Shown: positions 60,151 to 64,000 of the stretch, piece after piece
How the letters are laid out: each line of letters opens with the position of its first letter
How positions within the stretch are numbered: position 1 is the stretch's first letter
Assembly (NCBI GenBank): GCA_009379735.1
Contig: WHTB01000001.1
Coordinates: 1-64,000, forward strand
DNA length: 64,000 bases
Reading direction: 5' to 3'
Source: Propionibacteriales bacterium
GTDB taxonomy: Bacteria > Actinomycetota > Actinomycetes > Propionibacteriales > Nocardioidaceae
The notes under the pieces: model-generated
Seen by the model: only the letters and a program-made list of their open reading frames with translations
Told to the model about the DNA's origin: nothing
Database searches by the model: none
Made by a program: the position numbers and the translations under genes

Positions 60151-61524
60151 ATGACACTCGACAACGACCAGCTGGACCGCGCCCTCGACCGCGCCCACCA
60201 CCATGCGTACCGCTGGCTGCTCAGCGTCGACGAGCGAGACGTCCCACCGAGCGCCTCGGTCGAGGAGGTCGCCGCCGCGCTCGGGCCCGACCTGCCGGAC
60301 GGACCCACCGACGCGGCCAAGGTCGTCGACCTGCTGGCCGAGGCGTGCGAGCCGGGACTGACCGCGATGCCGTCCGGCCGGTTCTTCGGCTTCGTGATCG
60401 GCGGTACGCACCCGGCGGCGCTCGGCGCGGACTGGCTGGTCAGTGCGTGGGACCAGAACTGCGTGATGCGGCGGGTGACCCCGGCCCACACCGCGGTCGA
60501 GGAAGCGGCCGCTCGCTGGCTGCTCGACCTGCTCCGGCTGCCGACCGGTGCCGCGGTGGGGTTCGTCACCAGCGCGACGATGGCCAACTTCACCGGGCTC
60601 GCGGCCGGCCGGGACGCGCTCTTGCGGCGTGCCGGGTGGGACGTGACCGACGGCGGGCTGACGGGCGCACCGCGGGTCCGGGTCCTGGTCGGCGAGGAGC
60701 GGCACGAGAGCATCGACCTGGTGCTCCGCTTCCTCGGTCTGGGCCGCCCGACGCTGGTGCCGGCCGACGCCGAGGGCAGGATCCGGCCGGACGCGCTCGG
60801 CGCCGCGCTCGACGAGTACGACGGACCGACGATCGTCTGCCTGCAGGCCGGCAACGTCCACTCGGGCTCGTTCGACCCGTTCGCCGAGTGCGTCGCGTTC
60901 GCCCACCGCCACGATGCCTGGGTCCACGTCGACGGCGCGTTCGGTCTGTGGGCCGGTGCCTCACCGACGTACCGGCACCTGGTCGAGGGCTGCGCCGGCG
61001 CGGACTCGTGGAGCACCGACGCGCACAAGACGCTGAACGTGCCGTACGACTGCGGCATCGCCGTGGTCCGCGAGCCGGCCGACGTCCGTGCGGCGATGGG
61101 CATGGAGGGCGCGTACCTGATCCGGGACGACACCGGTGACCCGTTCGAGAAGGTGCCCGAGCTGTCGCGACGAGGGCGGGCGTTCCCGGTGTGGGCGGTC
61201 CTGCGCAGCCTCGGCCGGTCCGGGGTCGCGGACCTCGTCGACCGGCTGTGCGCGCACGCCCGGTCGTTCGCCGACGGGCTGACCGCGCTGGACGGCGCCG
61301 AGGTGGTCAACGAGGTGCCCTTCACCCAGGTCTGTGCGACCTTCGGCGACGACGACCGCACCCGGCAGGTCGTCCAGCGGATCCTCGCCGACGGGACAGC
61401 GTGGATGAGCGGTTCCCGCTGGCACGACCTCGAGGTCCTGCGGATCTCGGTGAGCAACTGGTCGACCAGCGACGACGACGTGGCGCGCAGCCTGGCCGCC
61501 CTCGCCCGCGCGGTCGCCGACTGA
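60151..61524 (+). CDS. PLP-dependent group II (aromatic/glutamate-type) decarboxylase
   Basis: A 457-residue fold-type I decarboxylase. It shows GRFFGFVIGGTHPAALGADWL near residue 75, GFVTSATMANFTGLAAGRDALL, HVDGAFGLWAG (the PLP Asp), and the Schiff-base lysine in WSTDAHKTLNVPYDCG. The family includes L-amino-acid decarboxylases for amines and beta-alanine, and the substrate is not evident. The ATG at 60151 has GGGAG further upstream than usual. It is convergent with the ornithine-cyclodeaminase-like gene. Confidence 0.87.
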   Translation: MTLDNDQLDRALDRAHHHAYRWLLSVDERDVPPSASVEEVAAALGPDLPDGPTDAAKVVDLLAEACEPGLTAMPSGRFFGFVIGGTHPAALGADWLVSAWDQNCVMRRVTPAHTAVEEAAARWLLDLLRLPTGAAVGFVTSATMANFTGLAAGRDALLRRAGWDVTDGGLTGAPRVRVLVGEERHESIDLVLRFLGLGRPTLVPADAEGRIRPDALGAALDEYDGPTIVCLQAGNVHSGSFDPFAECVAFAHRHDAWVHVDGAFGLWAGASPTYRHLVEGCAGADSWSTDAHKTLNVPYDCGIAVVREPADVRAAMGMEGAYLIRDDTGDPFEKVPELSRRGRAFPVWAVLRSLGRSGVADLVDRLCAHARSFADGLTALDGAEVVNEVPFTQVCATFGDDDRTRQVVQRILADGTAWMSGSRWHDLEVLRISVSNWSTSDDDVARSLAALARAVAD

Positions 61525-61535
61525 CTCCGCGGTCG

Positions 61536-62402
61536 CTAGCGGCGCTGGAACGCCAGCGAGGCGAGGACCAGGTCGCCCCAGGCCTCGCCGACGCTCTTGA
61601 ACAGCCGGGGCCGGCCCGGCTCGACCGGCACCCGGCCGTTGACCAGGTCAGCAAGCTCCCCGTCGATCGCCTCGTCGAGATGCACGCCGTCGGCGATCGC
61701 CAGCAGCACGTCACCCGACTCGACCAGCGCCGACGCCCTGGTCTCCACCACCACCGTCGCCCGTCGTACCAGCGCAGTGTCGACCTCACGTGCGTCCGGT
61801 TCGTGCGACCCGACGGCGACCACGGTGGCGTCGGGTCGCAGCAGCGCGGAGTCGAACAACGGCTCCCGGGCCGTCGTGCAGCACGCCACCAGGTCGGCAT
61901 CCGGCAGCGCCTCCACCCCACGCTGGTCGCGGCCGACGACGGTGACCTCGCGGATCGGGCGCACGCAGCGGAGCGCCTCGACATGGCCGTCGGACTGCGG
62001 TCCACGGCCGAAGACGACGAGCCGGGACGCATCGGGTACGGCGAGACGCCGGGCCGCGACGGCCGACACGGCAGCGGTGCGCAGCTGGGTCAGCACGACC
62101 GCGTCCTGCAGTGCGAGTGGGGACAGGCTGGTCGCGTCGAGCAGCAGGTAGACGCCCTGGATCCGTGGCGCCTCCCCCGCGGTCGCCCGCACCGACGTCA
62201 GCTTGACGCCGGCGTGAGCTCCGGCCTCGGCCGGCATCAGCAACAGCTGTCCGGCGGCTACGTCCACCACGGTGCGCAGCGGAGTGTTCCCCGGAGCCGT
62301 CCCGTCGAGCAGGGCCCGCTCGATCGCGTCGACCGCATCCGGCCAGCCGACCAGGCGGCGCAGCTCCTCGCCGTCGAGGTACGGCAGCCCGTCGGCCATC
62401 AT
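61536..62402 (-). CDS. Ornithine cyclodeaminase/mu-crystallin-family protein
   Basis: A 288-residue NAD-binding protein. PYLDGEELRRLVGWPDAVDAIE starts it, KLTSVRATAGEAPRIQGVYLLLD is the substrate part, and the dinucleotide loop appears as VVFGRGPQSDGHVEALRC instead of the usual GTGxQA. At 288 residues it is shorter than ornithine cyclodeaminase (about 330). Imine reduction or ornithine deamination are both possible. The start ATGATG at 62402 overlaps the stop of the acyl-CoA ligase gene, so the two are coupled. Confidence 0.8.
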   Translation of the reverse strand: MMADGLPYLDGEELRRLVGWPDAVDAIERALLDGTAPGNTPLRTVVDVAAGQLLLMPAEAGAHAGVKLTSVRATAGEAPRIQGVYLLLDATSLSPLALQDAVVLTQLRTAAVSAVAARRLAVPDASRLVVFGRGPQSDGHVEALRCVRPIREVTVVGRDQRGVEALPDADLVACCTTAREPLFDSALLRPDATVVAVGSHEPDAREVDTALVRRATVVVETRASALVESGDVLLAIADGVHLDEAIDGELADLVNGRVPVEPGRPRLFKSVGEAWGDLVLASLAFQRR

Positions 62403-64000
62403 CGAGCCCGGCGCTGCGCGGCGAACTCGGCGTACCAGCGCACCACGTCGGGCGCGTCGACGCTGTCGAGGCTGGCGGCGCGCTCGAGGGAGGCACCTTG
62501 CAGCAGCCGCTTGACCGGCACCTCGATCCGCTTGCCGGTCAACGTGTGCGGCACGCCGGGCGCCTGCACGATCTCGTCGGGCACGTGCCGCGGCGAGGCC
62601 TGCCGCCGGATGGTGTCGACGAGCCGCTGGCGTAGGGAGTCGTCGAGTGTCGCGCCCTCGGCGAGCACCACGAACAGCGGGAGGTAGTAGCCGCCGTCGG
62701 GCAGCTCGACGCCGACGACCAGGCTCTCCTCCACCTCGGGAAGCCGCTCGACCACGTCATAGATGTCGCTGCTGCCCATCCGGACCCCGTGCCGGTTGAG
62801 CGTCGCGTCGGAGCGACCGGAGATCACCACGCCGCCGCGCTCGTTGATCCGTACCCGGTCGCCGTGCCGCCACGCCCCGGGCCACTGCTCGAAGTAGGAC
62901 TCGCGGTAACGCTCCCCGTCGATGTCATTCCAGAAGAACAGCGGCATCGACGGCATCGGTGCGGTGATCACCAGCTCACCCTCGTCCGCGGTCGGCCGAC
63001 CCTCGTCGTCCCACACCTCGGCCTTGACCCCGGCCCACCGCGCCGTGATCTCGCCGGCGTGCACGGGGAGCGTCTCCACCCCGCCGACGAACGGCGCGCA
63101 CACCTCGGTGCCGCCCGACGCGGAGTCGAGACGCACGGACGGCGACACGTGCTGGTAGATCCAGCCCCACTCGTTCAGCGGCAGCGGGGAGCCGGTGACC
63201 ACCAGCGTCTCCAGGGCCCGCAGGTCGAGGTCGCGACCCGGCTCGAGCCCGGCCTTGCGTGACACCGTCACGTAGCCGGCTCCGGTGCCCATCAGCTTGG
63301 CGCCGGTCCGGCTCGCGACCCGCCACAGGGCATCGGGCTCCGGATAGGTGGGGCTGCCGTCGTACAGCACCAGCGTCGCGCCGGCGAGCAGCCCGCTGAC
63401 CAGCGCGTTCCACACCATCCACGCCGTGCTGGTGCTGAAGAAGAACCGGTCGCCCGGCCGCAGGTCGAAATACAGCCGGAGCCACTTCAGATGTTCGACC
63501 AGGATGCCGCCGTGTCCCTGCACGACGCCCTTCGGCAGCCCCGTCGTTCCGGACGTGTAGAGGATCCAGAGCGGGTGGTCGAACGGCACCTGCTCGAAGA
63601 CCGGTTCGGCGGCGTCGCTGACCACGTCGGACCAGGTCACCGAGGCGACCGGCGCCGTCTCGTCCGGGAAGAGGTACGGCACCCAGATGACCTGCTCGAC
63701 GCTCGGCAGCGCCGCCGCGACCTGAGCCGCCACGGCGCGGCGGTCGAGGCGACGACCGCCGTAGCAGTAGCCGTCGGACAGCAGCAGCACCCGGGGCTCG
63801 ACCTGGCCGAGCCGGTCGGTCGCCGCGTCGGCACCGAAGTCCGGTGCGCAGCACGCCCACACGGCACCGGTCGCCGCGGTCCCGAGCAGGGCGACGGCGG
63901 CCTCGGGGATGTTGGGCAGGAACGCCGCGACCCGGTCGCCGGGGCGAACGCCCATGGCCCGCAGGCACGCGGCGAACGCACCGACCTGGTCGTGCAGCTC
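62399..64000 (-). CDS. Acetoacetyl-CoA synthetase-like ligase, 5' end missing
   Basis: The frame is open to the right edge of the window; about 533 C-terminal residues are present. It is an ANL-family acyl-CoA ligase: LYTSGTTGLPKGVVQGHGG is the AMP/ATP loop, SASGGTEVCAPFVGG fits acetoacetate-CoA ligases, WRHGDRVRINERGG is the hinge region, and SGRSDATLNRHGVRMGSSDI precedes the C-terminal lysine domain (LTGKRIEVPVKRLLQG). It activates acetoacetate, or a related keto acid, with ATP and CoA. It is co-transcribed with the cyclodeaminase-like gene. Confidence 0.88.
   Translation of the reverse strand, partial: ELHDQVGAFAACLRAMGVRPGDRVAAFLPNIPEAAVALLGTAATGAVWACCAPDFGADAATDRLGQVEPRVLLLSDGYCYGGRRLDRRAVAAQVAAALPSVEQVIWVPYLFPDETAPVASVTWSDVVSDAAEPVFEQVPFDHPLWILYTSGTTGLPKGVVQGHGGILVEHLKWLRLYFDLRPGDRFFFSTSTAWMVWNALVSGLLAGATLVLYDGSPTYPEPDALWRVASRTGAKLMGTGAGYVTVSRKAGLEPGRDLDLRALETLVVTGSPLPLNEWGWIYQHVSPSVRLDSASGGTEVCAPFVGGVETLPVHAGEITARWAGVKAEVWDDEGRPTADEGELVITAPMPSMPLFFWNDIDGERYRESYFEQWPGAWRHGDRVRINERGGVVISGRSDATLNRHGVRMGSSDIYDVVERLPEVEESLVVGVELPDGGYYLPLFVVLAEGATLDDSLRQRLVDTIRRQASPRHVPDEIVQAPGVPHTLTGKRIEVPVKRLLQGASLERAASLDSVDAPDVVRWYAEFAAQRRAR

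Overview
The window is high-GC actinobacterial chromosome, most like Propionibacteriales/Nocardioidaceae. The reasons are frequent GTG starts, many 4-base stop/start overlaps, an HU protein with a long Lys/Ala/Pro tail, a coenzyme F420 gene (cofC) and promoters with weak -35 boxes and leaderless starts. The order smc, mutM, rnc, DUF177, coaD, rsmD, recG, DAK kinase, rpmB, thiL, ddl, gpsA, cofC, hup, leuD, leuC, iclR, gltX, leuB, serA, ilvC, ilvN, ilvB follows, as I recall it, the Mycobacterium tuberculosis smc-to-ilvB region. The species itself cannot be named from the sequence.

Layout. 1-4.9 kb: secreted ThuA/sugar-dehydrogenase protein and the signal peptide of a following gene. 5-6.5 kb: quinone oxidoreductase and a uridine-kinase-like protein. 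6.5-28.5 kb: housekeeping core (thioesterase, smc, DNA repair, RNase III, ribosomal proteins L32 and L28, coaD, recG, FakA-like protein, thiL, ddl, gpsA, plsC, cofC, HU). A second secreted protein (DUF1080, 11.5-12.5 kb) lies inside it and shares a small module with the first. 29-32 kb: leuD-leuC with a divergent IclR regulator. 32-35 kb: a MerR/membrane-protein pair and alkylation repair (ogt, ada-alkA). 35.2-38.9 kb: a decayed 3.5 kb island bounded by a 136-bp direct repeat that carries the 3' part of tRNA-Glu, with methyltransferase, NUDIX hydrolase and broken IS1595-type transposase; intact tRNA-Glu and tRNA-Gln follow. 39-46 kb: reductase, CPBP protease, gltX, FAH-family enzyme, glycosylase-annotated protein, cimA. 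46-51 kb: protein kinase, ilvE, leuB. 51-54 kb: methyltransferase and a YczE/MocR pair. 54-59.4 kb: serA, ilvC, ilvN, ilvB. 59.5-64 kb: PPOX protein, PLP decarboxylase, ornithine-cyclodeaminase-family protein and the start-less acetoacetyl-CoA synthetase.

The unifying theme is branched-chain amino acid synthesis. cimA, leuCD, leuB, ilvB, ilvN, ilvC and ilvE are all present, and the control sites are visible. A CTCG-N5-CGAG operator occurs both in the leuC/iclR gap and at the leuB start, as expected for an LtbR/NdgR-type repressor. Attenuators lie before cimA (9-residue leader ending VIIC) and before ilvB (12-residue leader containing LLVVI). Both leader genes appear to start at or within a few bases of the transcription start.

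The non-coding space is rich in long perfect palindromes falling into repeat families: CGCGCCGAGGTTGCGC (three sites or clusters), TTGAGTGTGACGTTTTCGAC (two copies 22 kb apart), ACGGGGCGCCCCCGT terminators (two), and one isolated 20-bp inverted repeat. The items I consider most worth pursuing are the ~65-residue module shared by the two secreted proteins, the tRNA-Glu island, the leader peptides, the leu regulon operator and these palindromes.
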